A stretch of 56,342 bases of DNA from an uncultured euryarchaeote (GTDB lineage: Archaea; Thermoplasmatota; Poseidoniia; Poseidoniales; Poseidoniaceae): assembly GCA_937892945.1 (NCBI GenBank), contig CALBIL010000026.1, positions 1-56,342 on the forward strand. Direction: 5' to 3'. This document shows, in pieces, positions 14,549 to 22,628 of the stretch. The position numbers were made by a program, and so were the translations under genes. How positions within the stretch are numbered: position 1 is the first letter of the stretch; each line of letters begins with the position of its first letter. Below the pieces are notes generated by a model. It searched no databases. It worked only from the letters and a program-made list of their open reading frames with translations, and was not told the DNA's origin.

Positions 14549-17272
14549 TCACTCTTTGTATTGGAATGCATCAGCTGAAGGTGGACCACTTGGGCGCTGC
14601 GACTCCATTTCCTCGGCTTCCATAAAGCGTTGAGTATCTCCTTCAAACGCTTCCCATTTCTCTTCACCCGTTGCTGCTTGGCGTCTTTGATACAGGCTCA
14701 CTCCTCCAACGAGTCCTCCAACAAGAATCATCAATCGAAGTATCAAATCAAACCAAGAATCCATGTTCGCATTTCCTGGGAAGGGGTCATGGGCATTGGC
14801 AATTCCATCACCATCCGAATCATATTGAGCTTCGGAATCAAATGGAAACAAATCGGAATTATCACCCATACCATCTCCATCTGAATCTATCCACTCAAAG
14901 GCACTTTGAGGAAACGCATCTTCATTATCGCCAACACCATCGTAGTCTTGGTCATAACATTCGAGTGAATTGTTCGGCCAGACATCAATGTTATTTCCAC
15001 ATCCATCAAGATCCGTATCCAACCATTCTGTTGCATCGTTCGGGAATACATCTGAGTTATCACCCACCCCATCACCATCGGTATCATTCCATTCTGTTGT
15101 ATCAACGGGAAAGAAATCTCGGTTATCGCCGTATGTATCGTTATCCCTGTCAGCCCAGTCACTTCCATCATCTGGGAAGAGATCAGAAAAATCTCCTACT
15201 GAATCGTTGTCTCTGTCATTCCACTCATTTTCATCAAGGGGGAAGGCGTCGATGATATCACCGAAGCCGTCGGAATCACTGTCGATGCATCCCAGAGGTA
15301 GAAGGGCGTAGCCTTCAATGAGGGGGCATTCATCTTTGTTGTCTCCGTATTCATCACCGTCTGAATCAGCCCATTCAGTACTGTCGATAGGGAATGCATC
15401 AGCATTATCGCCGACCCCATCTTCATCAACATCGGTACAATCTAATGCATCATTTGGGAAAAGGTCAGAATTATCACCGCAACCATCTCCATCGCTGTCG
15501 GCCCACTCATTGATGTCCAACGGAAACGCATCATCGCCATCGTGAACAAAATCTCCATCGCTATCGGCGATTCTTTTATTGGTTCCAATTGCGTCTTCTT
15601 TAGCGTTGGATAAGCCATCTCCATCCATATCATCATCTTCGAGATCATGGCATCCATCAATGTCTAAATCATAAGCATGAGCTCCAATCAGACCTTTTGG
15701 ACAAGTATCCTCTTCATCCTCAACTCCATCGTTATCATCATCGAGGTCAACTTCATCACTGCATCCATCAGCATCATGGTCGGATGTTGATTGAGAAAAG
15801 GGACAAGGGTCGATAGAATCGTTGAGCCCATCTTCATCAGAGTCTCGCTGTTCGGCTGAGCATCCATCTGCATCAACAGAGGAACCAAATGAGGTTCCCG
15901 GGCATGTGTCTATGAGATTGACGATTCCATCGTTATCATCGTCTTGTTGTTCCCAAGAACATCCAGTAAGATTGGTTACTGCTTCTGCAGCTGTCCATGA
16001 ACAAGTATCGTAGAGGTTGATGACTCCATCTCCATCTGTATCGGACTCGCCAATTCCTTCGACAGCATATCTTCCGATAAACCGATGCATAACTCGGGTT
16101 GGATGTGCTTTATCAAAGAAAAGATACTCATCCACGTTTGATACAACAGTGTCTCCACTGCTGCAAATCGGTAAGGGAAGGAGAGAGACTCCTCCGGAGC
16201 ATGCAGCATCGTTGACGTTGGTGAGTCCGAGTGCTTCCTTATTTTGTAAAATGTCATTGAACACCGACCAAGCATCGATGAAATGAATCGTGATTCCCAA
16301 CTCTACCCGCAGGTCTCCGGCCAACGTGATCAATTTTTGATTGTAGAGCACCACTTCTGAAGCGATGGTATTTTGTCGACTTTGACTCCAACTCATCACT
16401 TCAGGAGTTTTTTCCAAAGGCGGGAGGTTTGGGATGATGAATTCAGTTGCTCCCGCCCCTTCGAGTTGACGAATGTGTGATTCCATATTGGTTACGATTG
16501 TATTTGCATTGGCAGTACCATAAAGAAAATCATTACCGCCAGACCACAAAGAAACAACTGTGTCTGAGGGGATGGTTGTCTGAACATTCGACAAATAGTT
16601 CGTGATTTGTGTCCCAACATTGGGCAGCAAGATATACGAAAAGCCTTGCCCAGTTTGCGAACCACCAAAGGCTCGATTATCTCCTGCAGCAGTACCAGAA
16701 CCAATCGTGGTTGTGACTCCATAGGCCTCTGACATGTATTCAAGCCATACTTGACCGTTTGAAAACCGACCTTGCCAATAAGGTGGAACATCCGGAACAT
16801 TGAGTATTGAATTGTAGCCATTCCCCATATCGCTTAGTGAATCTCCAAAGACGATGAGATTGGAGATTATCGGAAATTGAGCATTCTCAAAGACCATGAA
16901 CGGTTGTTGCTCACTGTTGAGCAGGGAATTAGAAGCATCAACGATATCGACTTCTAAAGTGTAAAAGTGGGCACTGTTGTAAAATTTCTCCAACATAATC
17001 TCAAACGAGGTCACCGTGCCAGTGGCTTGAAACGAGTGTGTACCATTGAGTATGATCGCATTGTTTTCATCGACTAAATCCCAATTCGCAAAAAGTCCGA
17101 TTGAATACGGTGCATTCGTAATTTCGACATTCACAATGACCGTTTCATTCGATAACCAATCGTATTTCTCGACTGAGAGATTCGTGGTTGCAGCCCTGCC
17201 TTGCGCCTCAACAAAGCCAGTGGCACTTTGCAGCACCATCAGTAAAATGAGGAAGAAGACGACCTTGCGCAC
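14549..17272 (-). CDS. secreted SGNH/GDSL hydrolase on a thrombospondin type-3 repeat stalk
   Basis: A cell-surface esterase- or lipase-like enzyme. A signal peptide (MRKVVFFLILLMVLQSATG) is followed by an Ig-like segment. The SGNH hydrolase domain contains IVFGDSLSDMGNG (nucleophile Ser about 145), AFGGSQTGQG, WSGGNDFLYG (Asn about 247) and FFDKAHPT (Asp about 387, His about 390), so all four catalytic blocks are present. About 430 residues of Asp-rich DxDGDG repeats follow, then one transmembrane helix (about 841-860) and a 45-residue acidic cytosolic tail. The GTG start gives a clean signal peptide; a TTG 48 nt upstream (17320) overlapping srp54 is possible. It lies last in the Get3-SRP54 run. 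The substrate (lipid, polysaccharide ester or other) is unknown. Confidence 0.85.
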   Translation of the reverse strand: MRKVVFFLILLMVLQSATGFVEAQGRAATTNLSVEKYDWLSNETVIVNVEITNAPYSIGLFANWDLVDENNAIILNGTHSFQATGTVTSFEIMLEKFYNSAHFYTLEVDIVDASNSLLNSEQQPFMVFENAQFPIISNLIVFGDSLSDMGNGYNSILNVPDVPPYWQGRFSNGQVWLEYMSEAYGVTTTIGSGTAAGDNRAFGGSQTGQGFSYILLPNVGTQITNYLSNVQTTIPSDTVVSLWSGGNDFLYGTANANTIVTNMESHIRQLEGAGATEFIIPNLPPLEKTPEVMSWSQSRQNTIASEVVLYNQKLITLAGDLRVELGITIHFIDAWSVFNDILQNKEALGLTNVNDAACSGGVSLLPLPICSSGDTVVSNVDEYLFFDKAHPTRVMHRFIGRYAVEGIGESDTDGDGVINLYDTCSWTAAEAVTNLTGCSWEQQDDDNDGIVNLIDTCPGTSFGSSVDADGCSAEQRDSDEDGLNDSIDPCPFSQSTSDHDADGCSDEVDLDDDNDGVEDEEDTCPKGLIGAHAYDLDIDGCHDLEDDDMDGDGLSNAKEDAIGTNKRIADSDGDFVHDGDDAFPLDINEWADSDGDGCGDNSDLFPNDALDCTDVDEDGVGDNADAFPIDSTEWADSDGDEYGDNKDECPLIEGYALLPLGCIDSDSDGFGDIIDAFPLDENEWNDRDNDSVGDFSDLFPDDGSDWADRDNDTYGDNRDFFPVDTTEWNDTDGDGVGDNSDVFPNDATEWLDTDLDGCGNNIDVWPNNSLECYDQDYDGVGDNEDAFPQSAFEWIDSDGDGMGDNSDLFPFDSEAQYDSDGDGIANAHDPFPGNANMDSWFDLILRLMILVGGLVGGVSLYQRRQAATGEEKWEAFEGDTQRFMEAEEMESQRPSGPPSADAFQYKE
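14750..16042 (-). repeat. tandem Asp-rich thrombospondin type-3-like repeats
   Basis: Within the SGNH hydrolase gene, roughly 18 coding repeats follow the pattern D-A-F-P-x-D-x-x-E-W-x-D-x-D-G-D-G-x-G-D-N-x-D. Early copies are Cys-containing (DTCPG, DADGCS) and later ones are Cys-poor. Each copy supplies Asp side chains in the spacing of calcium-binding type-3 repeats, which rigidify extracellular stalks. The DNA repetition comes from the protein pattern and is not a CRISPR or satellite. Confidence 0.85.
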
Positions 17273-17309
17273 ACGCGGCCTACGGGTTGTAAGTTGAAAG
17301 CAGTTCGCC

Positions 17310-18680
17310 TTACATTCCAAATGATGAAGGGTCCATATCCATGTCTCCGTCTTTCATCATTTTTCGCATTTGCTTGTTGAGTTTTCTGTTGCCGCCCATG
17401 CCTTTCATCATCTTACGTGAACGGTTCCATTGAGCGATGAGTTCTCGAACATCTTTTTCTCGAACACCAGATCCTCGAGCAACTCTACGGATTCTGTCGG
17501 CTTTAATTTTGGCAGGTTCATTCTTTTCCCAAGCCGTCATGCTGTCCATGATGGTTCGATATCGGTCCAAGTTGCCTTGCATGGCTGCTTTTTGGCCTTT
17601 TGACATAGCACCCATTCCTCCAAGCATACTTCCTGGGAGGAACGACATGAGTTTGTCGATGGTACCGACCTTTGCCATCATTTCCATTTGTTTGTACATG
17701 TCGTTGAGAGTAAATCTCCCACTCATCAATCGCTGAGTAAGTCGCATGGCTTCTTCTTCATCCATGTCGTCCGGAGCCAAATCAATGAGGCCCTGAATGT
17801 CACCCATTCCGAGAAGCCGTGAAATGAATCGGTCAGATTCGAATTTTTCCAAATCCGGAACATTCTCTCCAGTTCCGATGTGAACGATTGGTGCTCCAGT
17901 TGCTGCAACTGCAGATAAGGCACCACCGCCTCGTGCCGTTCCGTCAAGTTTCGTGATGACAATACCAGTAACGCCTGCAAGTGAATGGAACGATGCTGCG
18001 ACTGGGCCAGCGGCTTGCCCAACTTGAGCATCGATGACAAGCCAGCGCTCACTGGCCCGTGTAATCGAAGAAATCTGTTCCAATTCATCAACCAAATCTT
18101 GGTCAAGTTGGTGGCGCCCTGCTGTGTCGACAATAATCAAGTCTGCTGCTGCACATGCCGCAAGACCGTTTCGAACAATGGTTGGAGCATCTTTGGTATC
18201 CGGCTCTCCATAGACCTGGACAGTTGAATCTTCCAATAATTGTGTGAGTTGAGCATAGGCTCCAGGTCGATGCACGTCAGCCTCAATCACGGCAACACGA
18301 AGACCGTGTTTGCGACGGTACCATTCTGCCAATTTGGCTGTTGTAGTGGTTTTTCCCTGACCGTATAATCCGACAAGAAGAAGAGTTGCTCCATGAGGTT
18401 GAAATTCATGGGCAGGGCCAAGCATTCGAACCAATTCAGTGTAGAGGATGTTCATTGCATGCGTTTGCAAAGTAATTCCTGGACGAGGTTCATCCTCTCG
18501 AAGTCGGGCCTCAAGTTTCTCAACCAATTCTTTGGTTTGTCGAACGTTAAAATCCGCTTCTTGGAGTGCTCGACGGAGACTACGGGTCATTTCCCGGAGT
18601 TCTTCTTCATCCAACTTACGTTTATTCTTGAGCAACCCAATGGAACGAAAAATACCCTTTGAGAGACCTTCGAGTGCCAT
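17310..18680 (-). CDS. srp54: signal recognition particle protein SRP54
   Basis: GTPase of the signal recognition particle, which brings ribosomes making membrane and secreted proteins to the Sec translocon. The 456-aa protein has the N-domain helical bundle and the G1 loop GLYGQGKTTTTAKLA (about 104-118). DVHRPGAYAQL, DTAGRHQLD (185-193) and TKLDGTARGGG follow. The GENVPDLEKFESDRFISRLLG junction leads to the Met-rich M domain (MSGRFTLNDMYKQMEMM, KGMGGNRKLNKQMRKMMK). It is complete and of normal length. The ArsA/Get3 gene ends 54 nt upstream and the SGNH hydrolase follows, all on the minus strand. Confidence 0.97.
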   Translation of the reverse strand: MALEGLSKGIFRSIGLLKNKRKLDEEELREMTRSLRRALQEADFNVRQTKELVEKLEARLREDEPRPGITLQTHAMNILYTELVRMLGPAHEFQPHGATLLLVGLYGQGKTTTTAKLAEWYRRKHGLRVAVIEADVHRPGAYAQLTQLLEDSTVQVYGEPDTKDAPTIVRNGLAACAAADLIIVDTAGRHQLDQDLVDELEQISSITRASERWLVIDAQVGQAAGPVAASFHSLAGVTGIVITKLDGTARGGGALSAVAATGAPIVHIGTGENVPDLEKFESDRFISRLLGMGDIQGLIDLAPDDMDEEEAMRLTQRLMSGRFTLNDMYKQMEMMAKVGTIDKLMSFLPGSMLGGMGAMSKGQKAAMQGNLDRYRTIMDSMTAWEKNEPAKIKADRIRRVARGSGVREKDVRELIAQWNRSRKMMKGMGGNRKLNKQMRKMMKDGDMDMDPSSFGM

Positions 18681-18734
18681 GGCCTACCGAGTTGGCATTC
18701 CCATTTCAACCCACCCGTTGCTGCCCATGAGTTT

Positions 18735-19994
18735 TCACTCTTCAGTCAGCGGGACATCAAGTCGAAGAACATCATTTTCCAATTTTGCTGTAACGCGACT
18801 GGCTTTGGTCGGAATTTGGGTCTTGATTTCACGTTCCCTACCGTTGAGTCCGACATAGAGGATTCCTTCATTACTTCGAAGTGAGAGTTCGTCACGATTA
18901 ATTCCCGGATAATGCAAAAATATCCGTTCGACATCACCGATAATCTCTCGCTTCATGCCACGGTGTATAGAATGTTTGAGCACTTTGCCAATTGGGTGTG
19001 GGCCAAGTGAATCATCAATTATTTTGACTTCTCCGTAGAGCCGAATACCAACATCTCTCAATCGATCGAGGCCGACAACTTCGGTGTCCATTAATTCCAT
19101 TGTTGCAATTTCTACATTCTCCAGTTGACCCTTCAATTCTTCAATACGTTCGAGTTCAGCTTCACGACGATTGGATAAGAATGGATGGTCAAACTCCGGT
19201 GTGACTCTGTTCACCAAACAACTCGGTACAGGTAGTTTGTATTCACTGAGTGATTCATGTGCTCGCAATGTTTCGTTTATCCCCATACGTTCAGGAATCG
19301 TAACCAAGGTGAACGATGTAATCTCTTCGTTTGAAAGGACACGTCGAACATGGAGGACACGGCGTCGGAAACGTTCCAATTCTTCTTTCATTGATTCACT
19401 TTCTTTCCGGCCAAAAATCATTGAGCGTATTCCACCTGAAACCCTCATCATTCGAATTAATCGGTCAGACCAAGATTCAATCAATTCTGGAAGTGAGAGG
19501 AAACGGAGGGTATGACCAGTAGGTGCAGTATCAAACACAATTACATCCCATGTCGGATCTTCAACATGGCGTAACAGTTCATCAAAAGCGAGGGCCTCAT
19601 CAAGTCCTGGGATGACCATGTCTGAAGTTTGAACTTCAGAGCGCATCTCTGCCATTTCTTCTTTTGCATTCGGTTCAAGCATCATGCTGAGACTTCCAAG
19701 GCCACCCATGCCACCACCAGAACCCATGTTATTCATCATCTCACCAAGTTTCGGTAGCAATGTTGAGATTTTTGATTCGGGGTCCATCTCAAGTCCGAAT
19801 AAGCCATCAACACCTTCGATTGGTGTTGGTTCTGAACCAATTTCAACTCCGAGTGAATCCGAGGTGGAATGGGCGGGGTCACTGGATACGAGTAAGACTC
19901 GAAGCCCTGAGTCTGCAAGCCATACTGCAGTTGCAGCAGAAGTTGTCGTTTTGCCAACACCGCCTTTCCCACCAAACAACAAGAGTCGTGCCAT
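18735..19994 (-). CDS. ArsA/Get3-family ATPase with C-terminal HSP20-like domain
   Basis: Deviant-Walker P-loop ATPase related to Get3/TRC40 (tail-anchored protein targeting) and ArsA (arsenite efflux). The protein is 419 aa. The P-loop FGGKGGVGKTTTSAA is at residues 7-21, followed by LLVSSDPAHSTSDSLG and the family signature FDTAPTGHTLRFLSLPE. A Met- and Gly-rich segment (about residues 83-100, EMMNNMGSGGGMGG) could form a client-binding surface. The last 80-90 residues resemble the alpha-crystallin/HSP20-like domain found on some ArsA-family proteins. With no arsenic genes nearby and srp54 next, a targeting role is favoured, by inference. The ATG begins MARLLLFGG; an upstream in-frame extension overlaps the divergent gene and is rejected. 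Confidence 0.88.
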   Translation of the reverse strand: MARLLLFGGKGGVGKTTTSAATAVWLADSGLRVLLVSSDPAHSTSDSLGVEIGSEPTPIEGVDGLFGLEMDPESKISTLLPKLGEMMNNMGSGGGMGGLGSLSMMLEPNAKEEMAEMRSEVQTSDMVIPGLDEALAFDELLRHVEDPTWDVIVFDTAPTGHTLRFLSLPELIESWSDRLIRMMRVSGGIRSMIFGRKESESMKEELERFRRRVLHVRRVLSNEEITSFTLVTIPERMGINETLRAHESLSEYKLPVPSCLVNRVTPEFDHPFLSNRREAELERIEELKGQLENVEIATMELMDTEVVGLDRLRDVGIRLYGEVKIIDDSLGPHPIGKVLKHSIHRGMKREIIGDVERIFLHYPGINRDELSLRSNEGILYVGLNGREREIKTQIPTKASRVTAKLENDVLRLDVPLTEE

Positions 19995-20042
19995 ACCTCG
20001 TCGAATGTGTGGTGGTCTTTGAATCCCACGCATGCACACCGA

Positions 20043-20903
20043 ATGATGCAACGACTTGATGAAGGAAAACACAGCCCACGGTTCATGGCATCGACCTTCC
20101 TCCTGTTTCAGGTCGCGAGTGTGTCGGCTTTGCTTGGCATGACGCTCGGTTGGAGAGGTGTGATGACCCGTTACTCCGGTTTTTATGACCTACCTACTGC
20201 ATGGAGTAATGTATTCTGGGGCATTCTCATTGGTGGTTTTTATGGTTCATTCACCCATAATTTCATTGTAGTGCCCTACATTGAGATGGTGACCAACGAT
20301 CAGGCAGCAGTTGTTAACCCAATTAACTTACTTTTGCTTTGTGTTCTTGCCTCAGTTGCAGTTCATCTTCTTCTTCGTAGAGACCGAGTAAGAAAAGGCA
20401 GTTCACAACCAACCAGTGGTTGGGCGTTGGGCCTGGCAATGGGTGGAATGCTCTCCATGGTATTCATCTTACGAATTCTTGAGATGTTTGAATTCAACAT
20501 CACGTTGGTCATCACTATACTGTGTTTGGCTCTTTTCGGTCCTCGATGTGAAGCGCTTATTTCCTCATTCCAGGGTCACCTTATGCTTCAAGGAAAACGT
20601 TGGGGGTCTGTACTTCGTGGTACTTTTTGGCGCTGTGCATATGTGGTAATGTTTGCTTTTGCGTTGGTCAATGTTTCTGCTTGGCTCTTTATTATCCCTG
20701 CAACACTCATCTTCAATCGGGCATCTGAAGCATGGATCTGGGAATCAATTCCAAAGGAAGGAAAGAAAAGACTGCGAAAGATTTGGGCCCGAAATGCACG
20801 TGAACAAACCTCGGGTGAAATTAACCCACTGCCCGGTGTTTCTCTTGAGGAACTCTCGATGTTGGGCGTCGGTGACGAAGACTCGTCAACAGAATCCGAG
20901 TGA
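20043..20903 (+). CDS. polytopic membrane protein of unknown function
   Basis: I do not recognise this family. The 286-aa product has about six hydrophobic segments (for example STFLLFQVASVSALLGMTLG, LGLAMGGMLSMVFILRIL, ITLVITILCLALFG and VVMFAFALVNVSAWLFIIPA). An acidic, probably cytosolic C-terminus ends DEDSSTESE. A conserved-looking motif GPRCEALISSFQGHLMLQGKRW lies between the last helices. No catalytic pattern is evident. The start is uncertain: ATGs exist at 20043 and 20085, neither with a ribosome site. It is divergent from the Get3-like gene, and the transglutaminase-like gene lies 120 nt downstream. Confidence 0.6.
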   Translation: MMQRLDEGKHSPRFMASTFLLFQVASVSALLGMTLGWRGVMTRYSGFYDLPTAWSNVFWGILIGGFYGSFTHNFIVVPYIEMVTNDQAAVVNPINLLLLCVLASVAVHLLLRRDRVRKGSSQPTSGWALGLAMGGMLSMVFILRILEMFEFNITLVITILCLALFGPRCEALISSFQGHLMLQGKRWGSVLRGTFWRCAYVVMFAFALVNVSAWLFIIPATLIFNRASEAWIWESIPKEGKKRLRKIWARNAREQTSGEINPLPGVSLEELSMLGVGDEDSSTESE

Positions 20904-21024
20904 GATTATACTTACTTGCTCTTAGTGTTCTGATTTAACCTCAATTCTTGCTCACCTTACAAATAAGCATTATCGGGGTGTTCCGCACGCAACCGTTATA
21001 CAACGCCGGCGCGACCAAATCGTT

Positions 21025-22623
21025 ATGGGTTCCTGCCCCTATTGCCAAAGCGTCACCTATACAGGTGACACAATTTGCTACAGTTGCGGTAGAATCTTGG
21101 CAAATATTCGTTCGAATAAATTCGCAATGGAACAACAATTCCACAAAGGTAGCTTGGACACATCCTACAAAATGACCAAGAAACCAACGCGGGGTGGAGT
21201 CGCTCAAACTCATACAGGCCGTTCAATCGATCTCATGAAAAACCGACGAAACCGAACACGCCATCTGGTTTTGCTGTTTTTAGTTGCGTTCATCATGCTT
21301 TCACCACAAGTGCGAGAAAACTTAATCGAAAAATGGGCACCTGGCATAACGGAATATGTCATGGGTAGTTTCGCCCCTTTCCACCATTACCCCAACGAAG
21401 CAACTTTTACACTTGACCGCACCGTTGTTCTCGTGAATTCAAATTCAAATGGATGGGCCTATGAAGATATTGTGATTCCAACGGATATTGTTTCACTTGA
21501 TGGTGAAATGAATGGTTTCCAATTTACCGATGGCACTGTCCCAAGTCCAACGAGTAAGATTCAACGTGTCGAGTCTGTGTTTATATATTTCGATAATGGT
21601 GATTCGATAATTGATGATGTGGTTCGTGTTCCAACGGATGGAAGCATTCTTGCAGTAGAAGACAAGATTATTACCTCGAAAGGACACTCTGTTTGGTGGC
21701 CTGGTTATGGTGTCGATAATTCATCCTGCAGTGTGGGTAACTGCGTAAAGATGGAGTTTAGTCTCGGCCCTGGAGAAATCGTAGTGTTTTCATTCCAAGT
21801 CAAAATCACCAGTATCTCCTATTCATGGTGGGATTCAAATCGCGTCGATTCTCGCATTGCTGGAAGTGATGACGGAATTAATGTTGACAACAGTGGGACA
21901 TTCAGTGATGTAGAGTTCCGTGGGGATGGTGAACAATTCCGAAAGTTCACCAACCCAACATGGTATGATCGAGGTACTCGATCGAATGTGGAACACGGAT
22001 ATGCAATCAATGCGCAGCATGATACTGTAATCGAAACTGCAGCACTCATTTCTTCAACTTTACCCGAAGGACTCAAAGAGAATGCTTATGCCTTTTCTCG
22101 AGCTTCATTTGATTACTTGCACAGCCATGTTGAATACGACAAAGAGGCACCACTTACGGCAAGAAGCGGACCCCAGTGCTTGATTGATTCGTTAGGAGAT
22201 TGTGATGAACAAACCAATGCTTTCCTTTCCTTACTCCGAACGAAAAACCTCCCTGGTTGGTATGTCTTTGGAGCATTAGCCGATGCTGAGTATAAGTATT
22301 GGGAAGGGCACGCTTGGGGCTACATTTTACTTCCAATGAGTGAATCATGGTGTAATTCTCGAAACATTGAACTGAATACCTGTTTTGTTGAAGCATCAGT
22401 AGATGTCGTCAATAACAAATGGTTATTACACACACCAAATGCATATATTTCTTGGATTGAAGAGCCCGATGCCACAGGCACGCTTTTGAGCAATTATTAT
22501 TCCCCAGGGAAGTATTCGAGCAACGGAATGGATCGAGCGCCGCCTGTTTATTCGACTGTTGGTAATGTCGAAACAAGTGGTGGTCACTTCAAAGTCAAGA
22601 TATTGCCAGAAAATTTACGGTGA
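21025..22623 (+). CDS. zinc-ribbon, membrane-anchored transglutaminase-like protein
   Basis: A 532-aa protein in three parts. An N-terminal zinc ribbon (C4, C7, C18, C21) is followed by one transmembrane segment (about 79-96) that puts the rest outside. The extracytoplasmic region includes a transglutaminase/cysteine-protease-like core: GDCDEQ with the nucleophile Cys about 393, and EGHAWGY with His about 429. Where relatives usually show a W-x-x-x-D-P-T element, this protein reads WLLHTPN (His about 469), so the third catalytic residue may be replaced or shifted. Such folds act as proteases, peptide cross-linkers or catalytically dead binding modules. The gene ends 5 nt before trkA, implying one transcript with the potassium system. 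The start has no ribosome site and may be leaderless. Confidence 0.75.
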   Translation: MGSCPYCQSVTYTGDTICYSCGRILANIRSNKFAMEQQFHKGSLDTSYKMTKKPTRGGVAQTHTGRSIDLMKNRRNRTRHLVLLFLVAFIMLSPQVRENLIEKWAPGITEYVMGSFAPFHHYPNEATFTLDRTVVLVNSNSNGWAYEDIVIPTDIVSLDGEMNGFQFTDGTVPSPTSKIQRVESVFIYFDNGDSIIDDVVRVPTDGSILAVEDKIITSKGHSVWWPGYGVDNSSCSVGNCVKMEFSLGPGEIVVFSFQVKITSISYSWWDSNRVDSRIAGSDDGINVDNSGTFSDVEFRGDGEQFRKFTNPTWYDRGTRSNVEHGYAINAQHDTVIETAALISSTLPEGLKENAYAFSRASFDYLHSHVEYDKEAPLTARSGPQCLIDSLGDCDEQTNAFLSLLRTKNLPGWYVFGALADAEYKYWEGHAWGYILLPMSESWCNSRNIELNTCFVEASVDVVNNKWLLHTPNAYISWIEEPDATGTLLSNYYSPGKYSSNGMDRAPPVYSTVGNVETSGGHFKVKILPENLR

Positions 22624-22628
22624 ACTGA

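Noticed and set aside
14671-15255. Long open frame on the plus strand through the repeat region
   Set aside because: It is the antisense shadow of the Asp-rich repeats (GAT codons read as ATC, giving His/Ser/Tyr-rich text) and has no start context or domain.
14750-16042. Periodic DNA repeats suggesting CRISPR or satellite
   Set aside because: Period and sequence follow codons of type-3 protein repeats; units are unequal and there are no spacers.
18735-19994. Arsenite-resistance ATPase reading of the ArsA-family gene
   Set aside because: Single ATPase domain, no arsenic genes nearby and srp54 as neighbour make targeting more likely, though not proven.
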